A DNA stretch of 64,000 bases from Karstenula rhodostoma CBS 690.94. Taxonomy: Eukaryota; Ascomycota; Dothideomycetes; Pleosporales; Didymosphaeriaceae. Numbering within the stretch: position 1 is the stretch's first letter; each line of letters opens with the position of its first letter. Shown in pieces: positions 1 through 10,038 of the stretch. The translations under genes were made by a program, and so were the position numbers. The notes under the pieces are model-generated. The model was not told the DNA's origin, made no database searches, and was given only the letters and a program-made list of their open reading frames with translations. The stretch lies in assembly GCA_010093485.1 (NCBI GenBank), contig MU001503.1, positions 1,385,132 to 1,449,131 on the forward strand, in the 5' to 3' direction.

Positions 1-1892
1 ACGCTCCCGTCGGCGCCCACTTACTCCGCTTCCTAACTTTCGCTCCGTACAAGTAAAACAGCACCGGCACAGGCAAAAACGCCACACACACAAATGCCAG
101 CACGCTACTGGCCCACGCCACACCCAAGCGCGTATACATGGCGTGCGTAAACAGAGGGAAAAACGCACCGAAGAAGCTGCGGATGAAGGTGTTGACGGCG
201 ATGGCGGAATTGGCGTAGAACCCGTAGCAGTCGATCAGATACGACATGCCCTGCCAAAAGGGCACCATGCAGCCGATGCCGACGAGGGCGGTGGCCAGGA
301 CAGAGGGGACCCAGGAGGTGCATTGGTCGGGAGAGGCGGTCCCTAGGCGAACGGTTAGCAATGGTCGTGGATGGAGATGCTGGAAGCCAAAATGTGGTTG
401 GGTTGCTCATAGGTAAGTTTGTTGCGTTTGTGATCCTCAGGGACGGATCTCAGTGTTAAAAATGTAGAATCATTGTATCGCGGGGAAGTAGTGAAGAGGG
501 TAGAACTCACAGCCGAACCAGAAGAGCCCGACGGGCAGGCAGACAGCACCGACGATCATGGGCGGAAGACGCTCTTCTGGGATGGATTTTCCGTGTTTGT
601 TGAAGGCGCGGGTGAAGTTTGTGGCAGTGCTGTAGGCGATGACGGCGGCGCCTAGGATGATGCCAACGATGAAGGCGGTAAAAGGGAGCTGCGAGACGCC
701 TAGGGACCAGCCGCGTTGTTCGTGGTAGGCTACGGGATACTGGGGTGTGTCAGGTGATTTAACCTTGATTGATTCATATACTGTTGGAAGGGACGACTTA
801 CGGCTTCGAACAAAAGATAGACAATGCCATATAGAAAGCTCATGTAGGCAGTCACGAGTGCAAGGATCGGCTCTTGAACGAGCATGACGAATGGTCGGAT
901 CAAGTACACTGTCATGACTCTTTCCAATGTGAGCTTCTCGGCGTCCGCCTTCGCATGGTAGTCGCTGTTGCCGGACTCCTTGCGCAGAGCCGCAGCACGG
1001 TACTGCAGGATCTTAGGCGCAGAAGTCTCGGGTGCAAAGAAAAATGCAAGGGTGCCGACAGCCGCAGCCATGATCAAAGTAATCCAGGATGTCCACCGCC
1101 AGCTCAGGTATGATTCAGCAATAAAGCCTCCGGCAATAGGGCCTGCTACTGGCCCAGCAAATCCACCAGCGGCGAAGATGCAGATGGCATACGAGCGGGG
1201 GATGGGGTCCCAGAGATCAGCCAGGATGCCACCGACCACGGAAAGCGGTGCCGCGGCGAAGAAGCCCCCCAGGAAGCGACCCACGCATATGGTTGCAATG
1301 TTCTGTGCGACAGCGACGGGGATCTGGAATATGGCGAACAGGGCGTAGCCGCAGAGGAGGGGAGTACGGCGTCCGAGGACCTCCGACATGGGACCAAACG
1401 CGATAGGACCAAACACGAAGCCCTATACTGTGTCAGCTTCCTGCTCCTGAACATACTGGAGGGGAGACGCACCAGAACGAAGAGCGCAACGCCCAAAGTC
1501 GCGACGACCTGTGTGACCTGGAACTTCTCCTCCACGATACCGATATTGACCGAGAAGATGGAGCTGGCAAAGGTCACTGTGAACACCAACATCCCAACAA
1601 CCACGGTGGTTCCCCATTTCCTGCGCGTCGTCCAGTTCTTGGGGTTGTCGGGGTCGTCGGACCCATTGAACACCACCAGGAATTCATCCACAACCGGCGC
1701 TTCGTCATCCTTTGCTTGCGCCTTTTCCATGTCAGGGACACTGTCGTTGGACGCTGTGAAGTCCTCGACGCTCTTCTGCGGGGATTCGGGATTCATCGAC
1801 GGCGTGTGCAGACCAGGACCGGGATGTGCTATCTCGGCAGCCATTGTCGTCGTGAGATCGTATTCTTGTGCACGAGGGGGGATACCCGGCAT
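1..1892 (-). CDS. MFS drug/polyamine exporter (DHA1 family), 3' end off window
   Basis: Membrane proton antiporter of the major facilitator superfamily, most like the fungal DHA1 (Tpo/Flr-type) exporters that expel polyamines or drugs across the plasma membrane. Four exons are visible on the minus strand: 1473-1892, 802-1422, 511-739 and 342 down past the edge. Every junction is GT...AG and keeps frame. A hydrophilic N-terminus of about 90 residues includes the family-typical DPDNPKNW. The first membrane helices follow, then the GPMSEVLGRR loop and a GPVAGP stretch in helix 5. The last visible residues (KVRKRSKWAP) resemble the usual C-terminal end, so only a few codons should be missing. An in-frame ATG at 1844 is an alternative start. 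The substrate cannot be read from sequence. Confidence 0.88.
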
Positions 1893-2565
1893 TGGGTCGG
1901 GCCCCGCGAGCCTTTATGTTGGCGCATGGCGATGGTCGAGTAGTGGACGTAAAGGTCGTTATTTCCGGGGTTGGTGTTGGCCCCAAAGGCTAGGGCGTCT
2001 GTAGATCCCCTCGGAAAACTGGAAGCGCGAGCCGCAGCGTCGCTCTGCAGCTTCAAGAGCCGCAGTGCCGCACTGTGTCTTGTGCTGCTTCTGCTCGTCT
2101 CGTCTGACGGTAGCGAAGGGCGGAGGGCGCATCATTCAGGGCTGAAATGGGGTTGTTGCGAGTGATGTGGGACGTGGGCGCGATGGCATGGCGCATTCCG
2201 GCCCTCGGCTTGTAGAATGTGCGAGCGATGCAGCCGGCCCACGGCTTTGGGTGGGCACGTGGGATGACTAAAATGCTTATCCGAACTGTGGACCTGAACG
2301 TCTGCCAGCCTTACCTCCTATACTGAACAGTGGACAGGCTGTCGACATCGTTACGGCCCATCCTGTGGAATGGCTAAAATGCTTATCGACGCCTGGCCTT
2401 GCCTCGCAATAATCTTCCTGGAAAAAGACTAGCCAGGACTCAGTTCCAGTTTGGCTGGGGAAACACCAAAAGAGCAGAGGCTCAGCTGGTCCTGCAGGAA
2501 TGAGTAGAAGAAACTTGTTGTTAACCTCATCTCGGGTATCCGTCTTTCCTACCAGGATACACAAC
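1893..2565. other. Gene-free stretch upstream of the MFS exporter
   Basis: Promoter side of the exporter and 3' side of the neighbouring pseudogene. The short phrase 'aatggctaaaatgcttatc' near 2368-2387 has a partial copy near 2266-2281. I see no other supportable feature. Confidence 0.4.
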
Positions 2566-3880
2566 CTACGCGACAAACTCCACAAACACCGGACTTGTGA
2601 TGACCTTTCCACCAACATGTTTTCTCCCCACGAAATAGACTGATTTCTGGTCTCCAGCTTTCTGCGCCCTAGCTGGCACTGTAAACGTGCCCTCGACATT
2701 GCGCGGATCAACATCAGGAAGCGTTTCCGCTGAGACGAACAAGTCGACGCCACCCGTAATCGAAATCTCTTTACTTTCGAACTGTGCATCATCGGCGGTC
2801 GCTGTTAGAGCCAAGTTGAACTGCGGTTGCGGTTTGTACGGGTTCCCGGCCAGCACATTCCCAACTTTGATGTAACCCCCTAAACTCCCTGTGACGCTTA
2901 TCATCCGAGGCAGACCGAATCCGGAGAAGATGTCCGCACCGTCGAAATCACCGCTCGTACGGGTGTGGAATGTGACCTGTGTCTCTGAGGTCTTTTCAAC
3001 AATGTCTTCTGGGTTGTCCACCACGCCCCCGAACAGTTGGATGCGTTCGATAGTTGCACCGGGTCCACTGAAATAATGCAATTGCCAGCCTCCTGCAACG
3101 AGCATGTGTCTCGCGCGGTGCTCCACCCTTCACTTGGTAATACGAGTGTCTTCGTCCATACCACCTCCCCACTCTTCTCTTCCGCCACAGCGACCTTCGC
3201 AGACAGACCCTCAATATGCGTTGTGGCATTCCCCCAAATATCTTCAGCACGCACATCGACCGCAAAATCCAGCCCGGGTCTTACAACCCTCTACGTAGTA
3301 GTCTTGACCTTTGCCGGTGGTCCGGACAGAATCGGAATCGCAATGTCCGGCCCGATAGGCGCAAACCGACTTGTACTTACCGGGTCAATGTACCACCTCA
3401 TCAGAAACGCGTCCTCCACAAACGTCTGCACTCTAGTAGCCTTGCTCCCCCACCTCCTGTCCCCCAGCCTCACCGTTATCTTATCCCCGGGTTCAAGTAC
3501 CCGTCCACGATATCGATAATCACGGCCTTCTGAAACAGCCGCTCATGTGCCTTCTGGTCGGACCTTACAGCCAGGCTTTGCATTGTTGCAGGCGTCTGGC
3601 CTGGATGCAGGGGCCCGGCCGTGTACTCGGCTGAGATATAGTTATCCTGCTTGGGATCTGAGGTCTGGAAGAGCGCCCAGTCGGAATAGAACTTGAAGGT
3701 TCCTTTGGTCCAGGCGCCGTCTGCGAGGCCGGAGGCGCTGACGGTGTAGGTGACGATAAGCTCAGTCCATTGGCCCGCTGTAAGCTTTTTGGTATCGCAT
3801 TCTAGGGTGCCAAGAAATGGGAGGCTTTGGTGTGCTGGTACAGTCCTACAGGCGCGAAGTACTGACCTGCAAGCTAGGTG
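2566..3880 (-). pseudogene. DUF3604-like protein, pseudogene with internal deletion
   Basis: Reading down the minus strand, the 5' part (about 3850-3140) resembles the N-terminal beta-sandwich region of DUF3604 proteins: SDWALFQTSDPKQDNYISAEY, NPGDKITVRLGDRRWGS, RVQTFVEDAF and AEDIWGN. The 3' part (about 3110-2566) resembles their C-terminal region: ATIERIQLFGG, TSGDFDGADI, SPVFVEF. The central PHP-like hydrolase region, with its metal-binding histidines, is absent. The reading frame is also broken: a frame change near 3815, an in-frame TAG near 3291 after KVKTTT, and a frame change near 3125 at the point where the middle should be. No product of normal size (about 650 residues) can be made. 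Family assignment is from remembered motif patterns, so it is moderately sure; the broken state is directly visible. Confidence 0.6.
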
Positions 3881-4236
3881 AGTTAGGAGTCGGATAATGT
3901 TTTCATGGCAGCGGTTGTGGTGATGTTGGAGATGCGCGCGCAGTTGAAAGCTCGAAGATCTCTCGCTTCCTAGTTACGCTAGTTGACTCGTCCTCGAGGC
4001 ATTTTCACTAAAACGCGAGCATGATAAGATACGTTCGGCGTGTTTCCGAAGAAGCGCATCTATGCTTCCCAGTCGATGTGGGCTCGCAACTCGTGTCAGG
4101 AAAATTAGACATTGTACGTGGTTGTTCCACTGTCTGTCTTGCTCACTAACATCCCGGTAGACTGTTGATTAACTCACGGAGGAAAAAACATTGAACAGTA
4201 CAATTCCATATATACCGGCGCCACCGAATCAGTGCA
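3881..4236. other. Gene-free stretch between two divergent pseudogenes
   Basis: Former divergent promoter between the DUF3604-like and Dal5-like pseudogenes. A TATA-like 'catatata' lies at about 4207-4214, some 25-30 bases before the first ATG of the MFS remnant. Nothing else is supportable. Confidence 0.3.
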
Positions 4237-5210
4237 ATGGTTCGATACACAGCACGCCACGATCTGACTCGCAGAACCATGGATCCGGATACGGTCAGCC
4301 TCCACATCGCAGACAAGGACGTCTTCGATGAGCCCGAAAACTTGAAGTCCGTGAAGTTACAGGCTGATTGGACGAATGAGGAAGAGAAGAGAGCGAAGCG
4401 TAAACTAGATTACAATCTGATGCCTCTACTAGTCCTCAGATTCTTCTACTTGCAACTCGATCGCGGAAACATTGCCAATGCCATTACAGACACCTTTATG
4501 GGGGACGTTGGCATCACGCAGTTCCAATTCAACATCGGCCAGCAGCTGCTCTCCTCTGGAATTATACTCTTCAAAATTCCTTCCAACATGCTGCTGCATA
4601 AAGTCGGCCCTGGCAAGTGGCTTACCATACAGCTTTTCTTCTTTAGTATCGTTGGCACCTTCCAGGCTTGGCAGAAAAACTATTCGAGTTACTTGGCGAC
4701 AAGGTTCTTGCTAGGAATGGCGGAGTCGGGATATATTCCTGGTGGACTGTGGACGTTGAGCACGTGGTACACGAGGAAGGAGACGGCGAAGAGGGTCATG
4801 GTATTCTTCTTCGATAACCAGTTGGGTCAAGCCTGCGCAAAACTCATCGCCTACGGTACTCTCCGACGCCATCCACAACCCCCACAGTCTCTTTCTCCCC
4901 AAAAAATCCATCTTCACGCTGAAAGAAATCCACATCATGCAGTCCCGCGTGAAGCTCGACGACCCCGCCAAGACAAACAAAAAAACAACACATCAGCCTC
5001 GCCGCCTTCAAGCGCACGTTCAGCAATCCCATCATCTGGATCCACTTCTTCATCACAATGGCAAACAACGGCCGCGGCTTCGACACATACGGCCCTACCA
5101 TCATCAAAAGCTTTGGGTTCTCCTGGCTGAGCAGCAACGCTCTCGCCAGCGTAGGCCTTTTCTTGCAGATACCCGTAAACTACGCGTTCAGCTACATGTC
5201 AGACCGTCAT
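4237..5210 (+). pseudogene. Dal5/allantoate-permease-like MFS transporter, broken and truncated
   Basis: The first 190 codons, from ATG 4237 or 4279, are an intact N-terminal half of an anion:cation symporter family MFS permease: RKLDYNLMPLL, LDRGNIANA, a GMAESGYIPGGLWTLSTWY loop and ETAKRVMVFFF. After about 4855 the frame breaks and some 50-60 residues of the usual helix-6 and central-loop region are missing. It resumes in another frame with NPHSLFLPKKSIFT, and shifts again near 4985 to AAFKRTFSNPIIWIHFF. It then reads through ASVGLFLQIPVNYAFSYMSD and stops resembling the family at about 5207. The C-terminal membrane half is absent. Relatives are about 500 residues and import allantoate, nicotinate, vitamins or similar anions. 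Nothing functional should be made. Confidence 0.8.
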
Positions 5211-5408
5211 GCTTGCGGTGTGTTTGGTGAAGAACGCGTCCGGATCGAGGTTTCTGCACCAAGGGACGTCATCAGGAGGAATGCTCTTGATTTCGGACTC
5301 TGGGTCATAAGAGTAGCCCCAACTGATGCTGCCGTCGTCCGTGTCTCGCAAGAGGTAACGGGTATGGCGTGCGTCCGCGGCGTGGGTGTGGACAAGGGTG
5401 AGGGACAT
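5199..5408 (-). CDS. Short ORF of unknown function, probably 3'-truncated
   Basis: A 69-residue ORF from ATG at 5408 with a normal-looking start of protein (MSLTLVHTH, then GSISWGYSYDPESEIKSIPP and DPDAFFTKHTA). The last few codons before its stop lie inside sequence that, on the other strand, is the end of the MFS remnant. The two readings therefore meet tail to tail at about 5207-5215. The simplest reading is that this is the 5' part of a gene cut by the rearrangement that also cut the MFS gene. I do not recognise the family. It could be non-coding. Confidence 0.3.
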   Translation of the reverse strand: MSLTLVHTHAADARHTRYLLRDTDDGSISWGYSYDPESEIKSIPPDDVPWCRNLDPDAFFTKHTASMTV

Positions 5409-5647
5409 TGTAGTGGCCGATTGGGCTTCAGGTGCCGGATTCGAAGAATGAGGAGGGCTTCTGAAGTAAGCTCCAAAGGAAAGAGGATGCGCTGATACCA
5501 GGATTTGCAACTGCAAGATCAACGGGCGCGATGAGTTTGAGAGCTTGAGTGAGAGTAATACAGAAACAGAAAGCGCGCTAGTGAAAGAAACAGTGAATTC
5601 AAGATTGCTACCTAAACATACAGCTACGCGCCATTCACCGGCGACAG

Positions 5648-6751
5648 CTAGTTCAATCTCACGACCACCTTCCTCGCTGAAACACCCTTCTTTTGCAATT
5701 CGATTGCACCTTGGATGGCTTCCAGTCCTTCCCCTGCCACCACTGGTTCTGGCGCGGCTCTGAACTTGCCATTTGTCAGGGCAGCCGGCAAGAAATTCGC
5801 ATACACGGCCTCTCCCACGGGCGAGTGAGCCACTGAGCCCCACACAAAACTTGTCGCGATCCTTCGTAGCTTGGACTTGACGGTGATCGAGATCATCGAC
5901 GTAACGAAATAGTAAATCGTCTGCAGCATAGCGAATCTTTTCGGCTGCGACGGTACCGGGTATGTTGCCATTGCCATGTGTTTGTCACCTTTGCAGCGAC
6001 TCAACACGTCCAGACACCTGAACATCGAGTTTTCCCCTATCGCTAGAGCTCCTGCAGACGTTTTCCCTTTCATGGCCGTGACAACATCATCGACGACCTT
6101 GGGGTCATTATAGTTGTATACCTCGTTGGCGCCGAGGGACTTGAGCAAGTCGAAGTTCCGGGGTGAAGCGGTCGAGATGACTTCGTAGCCAGCAGCCACC
6201 GCCAGTTGGATAGCACTCAGGCCCACACTCGTCGATCCTCCCCACACGAGAAGAGTCTTCCCAGTCGGGTTTGCGTCAAGTTGGGGGTATTCCAGATTCA
6301 GTTGATCTTTCTCGAAGAGCCCAGCCGCAGCAGTCGCAAAAGCCAAGGGTAGCACTGTTGCTGATTCAAAAGACATGGTTTTAGGGATGGTGGTCGTGTT
6401 TCTTTCCAAAAGAATCGTGTATTGTTGGAAGCCTCCGTACGCAGAGTTGTTGAAAGATTTTTCCACACTGTGTGCCTGCCCTGTGACGCGGTCGCCGATT
6501 TTGAGGCGAGCCACCTGTTCTCCGACGTGAACTACCTCTCCAGCGACATCGTTTCCAAAAACAAACGGGTACTTTATCCAGCCGAATGCCATGGCGGTGC
6601 CTTGGGTCTGAAGAATCCAGTCGATGGGGTTAATCGCTACAGCCCGATTGCGGACCACGACTTCGCCAGGTCCTGGTTTGGGATATGGCGCTTCCCTAAC
6701 TTGTAGTCGTTGCTTGGGGCCTAGCATCCATGCTGCGGAATTAGTAGGCAT
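5648..6751 (-). CDS. Zinc-type alcohol dehydrogenase-like / enoyl reductase (MDR superfamily)
   Basis: Single-exon protein of 367 residues, a usual length for fungal quinone-oxidoreductase-like or trans-acting enoyl-reductase MDR proteins, which reduce C=C or C=O bonds with NADPH. The N-terminal GroES-like half shows GPGEVVVRNRAVAINPIDW, GNDVAGEVV and GDRVTG. The Rossmann half shows the nucleotide-binding LLVWGGSTSVG followed by AIQLAVAAGYEVISTASP. The C-terminus is EAIQGAIELQKKGVSARKVVVRL, typical of the family. I see no cysteine cluster for structural zinc, so a zinc-independent reductase is likely. Start: ATG at 6751 just before NSAAWML; the longer frame upstream has no ATG. Its 5' end faces the Zn2Cys6 regulator, with which it shares a promoter region. 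The substrate is unknown. Confidence 0.88.
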   Translation of the reverse strand: MPTNSAAWMLGPKQRLQVREAPYPKPGPGEVVVRNRAVAINPIDWILQTQGTAMAFGWIKYPFVFGNDVAGEVVHVGEQVARLKIGDRVTGQAHSVEKSFNNSAYGGFQQYTILLERNTTTIPKTMSFESATVLPLAFATAAAGLFEKDQLNLEYPQLDANPTGKTLLVWGGSTSVGLSAIQLAVAAGYEVISTASPRNFDLLKSLGANEVYNYNDPKVVDDVVTAMKGKTSAGALAIGENSMFRCLDVLSRCKGDKHMAMATYPVPSQPKRFAMLQTIYYFVTSMISITVKSKLRRIATSFVWGSVAHSPVGEAVYANFLPAALTNGKFRAAPEPVVAGEGLEAIQGAIELQKKGVSARKVVVRLN

Positions 6752-7200
6752 GATCGTCAACGTGATCTGATTGGTCAGGTGTACTTCTGCTTCCGTATCT
6801 GGATATTGACAGCGATTCAATTGTAGGAGGCGAAGAAAGGTAAATTGATATATTTTACGAAACTATTCCGACATTGACACATATAATTCGTTATATAAAC
6901 GATTCTGCCATTGCATAGTGGACCCAAGCCTCTGGCGTCGTTGATGTTCGGAGACAAGAAGAATGGAGGAAAAGCGGAGGATCGTGCCAATCAGAACACG
7001 GCGGACGTCCGCTTGGACCCGCTTTCCCACTTCGTTCTCCTCCTCCAACACAGGCACAACGGGCCTTACAATCCTCCGCCTCGATATCTTGTGTGATACA
7101 GCGGAGGAACATTCACTACCGATCGCGGGCATTTTTACCCTAAAAGTCAATAGGCAGAGAGCGGTCGGCTTGCGCAAAGAAAAGATCGCGGCAGATGGAC
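6752..7200. promoter_or_regulatory. Shared divergent promoter, dehydrogenase / Zn2Cys6 regulator
   Basis: 449 bases between the ATG of the minus-strand reductase (6751) and the ATG of the plus-strand transcription factor (7201). It must hold both promoters. Local AT-rich runs occur at about 6846-6900 ('gatatattttacg', 'cgttatataaacg'). No operator can be named, although CGG-like triplets are present, as expected by chance. Confidence 0.5.
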
Positions 7201-9427
7201 ATGGCAACTTCAACCGGGTCCTCAGGCCGGCTGCTAACACGAGCCAAAGGAAGGGACAAACCGCAATTATCATGCGATTTCTGTAGGAGAAGGAAGTAAG
7301 CATGGACCGCATTCATATCTACAAGCGCTTGATTGACAAACGTGCAGACTGCGCTGCGATCGCAAACAGCCCTGCCAGAGCTGCATCAGACTAGGGCAGG
7401 CATCAGCATGTAGCTTCCCATTTTCTCAGCTTTCGCACAGTCTGAACTATGCATCAGGTCATAATGCAGACCAGTCCAGGTTTCAAGAACGAGTAAATCA
7501 TCTCGAAGCGCTCGTTCGAATGCTGGCAGAAAAACAGCAAGATATACCACCGGTGTCAACGCCAGATAGCACAGTAACTTCTAACACTTACCCCAATACT
7601 GAAGAGGGCTCGATGCCTGAAAGTGACTTTGGACGTATGCGTTTGCAGAAGAGTATGTCTTCTTATGTCGAAAGTGACCATTGGAAAGCTATTCTTGAAG
7701 AGATCAATGACTTGAAAGACATGGCCAACGAAGAGGCCACGCATGGCCCTGAATCATCGGAAGAAGAGGCGGAAAGACTGCCTGGGGCCGACTTATTCTT
7801 TCTTGATATATATCCCGCCACTAAGATGGAGCTCATCGCAGCTATACCTTCTCGGCCTATTGTGGACAGTATGATCGCCAGCTACTTCAAGGCCGTCGAT
7901 ATGCCGATCACGCTCATCATCCACCGAGGGGTATTTTTCAAACAATACGAAAGGTTCTGGCAAGACCCTACCAGTACACCAACCATGTGGATGACCATGC
8001 TCTTCGGTATGATGTTCATGGTGGCATACACCGCGCTGTACATCAACGCAGGGGACAATCCAGTTGACGAAGACACATTACTAGAGTATCAAAGCATCGT
8101 CCTGACATATCGAGAGAAGATGATACAGTGTCTTCGACTAGCCAACTACATGAAGGGAATACCCCATACCATCGAGGCGCTATTAACTCTTCTGCTTACT
8201 GAATATGCACAAGGAGAAGAGGCACAACAAGGGTGTTGGCAACTGATCGGCACAATCATCCGCGTCGCCCTCAAAATGGGCTATCATCGAGACGGATCCC
8301 ACTTCCCGGAATTGTCACCATTCGAGGCAGAGATGAGGCGCCGCACCTGGTACATGCTGATACAATTCGACATTGCAACAGCGTCTCAAGTGGGCCTGCC
8401 ACGTACCATCAAAGAGTCACAATGCGACACCGCTGAACCCAGAAATCTGCTCGACGATGACTTCGACGACACAATCACTGTACTTCCACCAGCGAGGCCT
8501 TTCAACGAACACACCCTGACTCAATTTCTCATCCACAAAAGCAGAATAGTCACGGTCTACGGCATGATATGTGACTTTACGACGTCAACAAAACAGCGCG
8601 ACTACGACGAAGCAATAAGGCTAGACACCCTGCTCAGCACAGCCTTCAATCAAAAGCCCCCTGTTCTCGAGATCAAGCCACTCCACCGGTCGATAATGGA
8701 TGGTACAGAGCTTATCACCCGACGTTTATATATCGCAATGAGTTTCTACCATGCGCAAATGACGCTGCACCGCAAATTCATGATCCTAGCGAAAACTAAC
8801 AGCAAGTACAACGCATCGTACAGTACGTGTCTCAACGCAGCGTATTTAGCTTTACAGCTACAAGTCGATTTGTTCGAGCACACGCAGCCAGGACGTATGC
8901 TGTATGCGGACCGCTGGAAGATCTATGCGCTGATCCAGTCGGAGTTTCTACTCGCGACAATCATCCTGTGTTACAACCTCGACGACGACATCGCGAATGT
9001 GCGCCGGGGAACACCATCGCTGTCCACATCTGAGATGATGGCGAGAATGATCGCCGCACTACAATCCGCGCGCGATATCTGGGGTAAACAGCAGGGTATC
9101 TCCAAGGAGGCGCGGACGGCGGTCAAAGCTATAAACGTCGTCTTAGCCAAAACCCAGCCTAGAGCTCACTGTCCACCTGCCAATTCTCGAAGCACGATAC
9201 CCGTTTGGACGTATTCGGGACCCAGCTCTCCACATGATAGTGTTCAGACGCAGGAGGACCTTGTGGCCGCGCCTATGCCGGTTGTCGTTGAGCCGATGCC
9301 AAAGAGTTCTGTTGGCGGGCAATTAGATATGGTAGCTGCGGAGCAGGGACAGTTTAGTGAGGGTCCTTGGAATGAGTTCTTTGATCTTGATGAGGAATGG
9401 GATGCATGGATGCAGCTTCAGGTGTGA
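7201..9427 (+). CDS. Zn2Cys6 fungal-specific transcription factor
   Basis: Nuclear DNA-binding regulator of 724 residues encoded by two exons, 7201-7295 and 7348-9427. The 52-nt intron (gtaagc...cag) sits inside the zinc cluster, a common position. Joining the exons gives the canonical CX2CX6CX5CX2CX8C cluster at residues 25-53 (CDFCRRRKLRC...CQSC). A short coiled-coil linker follows (RFQERVNHLEALVRMLAEKQ). The Fungal_trans (PF04082) regulatory domain lies at about residues 190-450, with the typical RRRTWYMLIQFDIATASQVGLP segment. The C-terminal tail is acidic and aromatic (WNEFFDLDEEWDAW), like an activation region. ATG 7201 is the first in-frame start before the cluster. Divergence from the reductase gene suggests, but does not prove, that it controls that gene. 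Confidence 0.92.
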
Positions 9428-10038
9428 AGATGGTACATTGGAACTGGGAAGACATTATTACAAATATGTTTGTGAACGTGTGGACTAGGAAGAGGAGCGT
9501 TTCAATATTAATTTTTTTCATATCCGCTAAAAACTGGTCTAGAAAGCTCCACGTATGTGCGTCTATAATGTATGATGGACGCATGAAAACACCTCTCGAC
9601 TAACTAAATCTAGTCTCCAGTCCGATAGCAGATTTCATCCACTTGTACCTGTGCCTGCCTCTAATCTCGCTAGCAGGGCTTCGCCATCATGTCAGCAATA
9701 GCGCGGATTGGGTTGAGAACACCTGCGAGCGTGATGCCATTGATACCCTTCGAGACGCTAGCCGCAATACGTGAAGTTCGGGCCTGCATGTTTTGGTCGC
9801 ACCGGGGAACGCCACAGAGCTCGCCGCAGGATTCTATTCTCTCGAGCAAAGAACCAAACTCGGCCCTTTCTATCGGAAAGCCGCCACCTCTCCCTCGACG
9901 TTTCAACTGGAGTGAACTTGCCTGGATAACCCTGCCTGAATTGCTTTCCGTCTCAGCTCTGCCAGTGAGTATCCGTCAACAAGTACCATTTGGTTTTCTG
10001 AGTAACAATCCTCGAGTTAGGGCGCATACACCGCAAAC
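9428..10038. other. Intergenic stretch with two competing, uncertain exons
   Basis: On the plus strand an ATG at 9689 opens a frame that meets a clean GTGAGT donor at 9965. Splicing to an AG at 10020 joins it in frame to the ATG at 10039, so the next gene may have a 98-residue N-terminal extension, or this may be a 5'UTR intron. On the minus strand, 9670-9906 reads as the end of a small Cys-containing protein (CGELCGVPRC...MMAKPC, stop at 9670). I cannot decide between them. Confidence 0.3.

Noticed and set aside
3485..3500. gggttcaagtaccc, like a tRNA T-arm
   Set aside because: It lies inside the DUF3604-like pseudogene coding frame, and no acceptor stem, D-arm or anticodon arm can be found around it.
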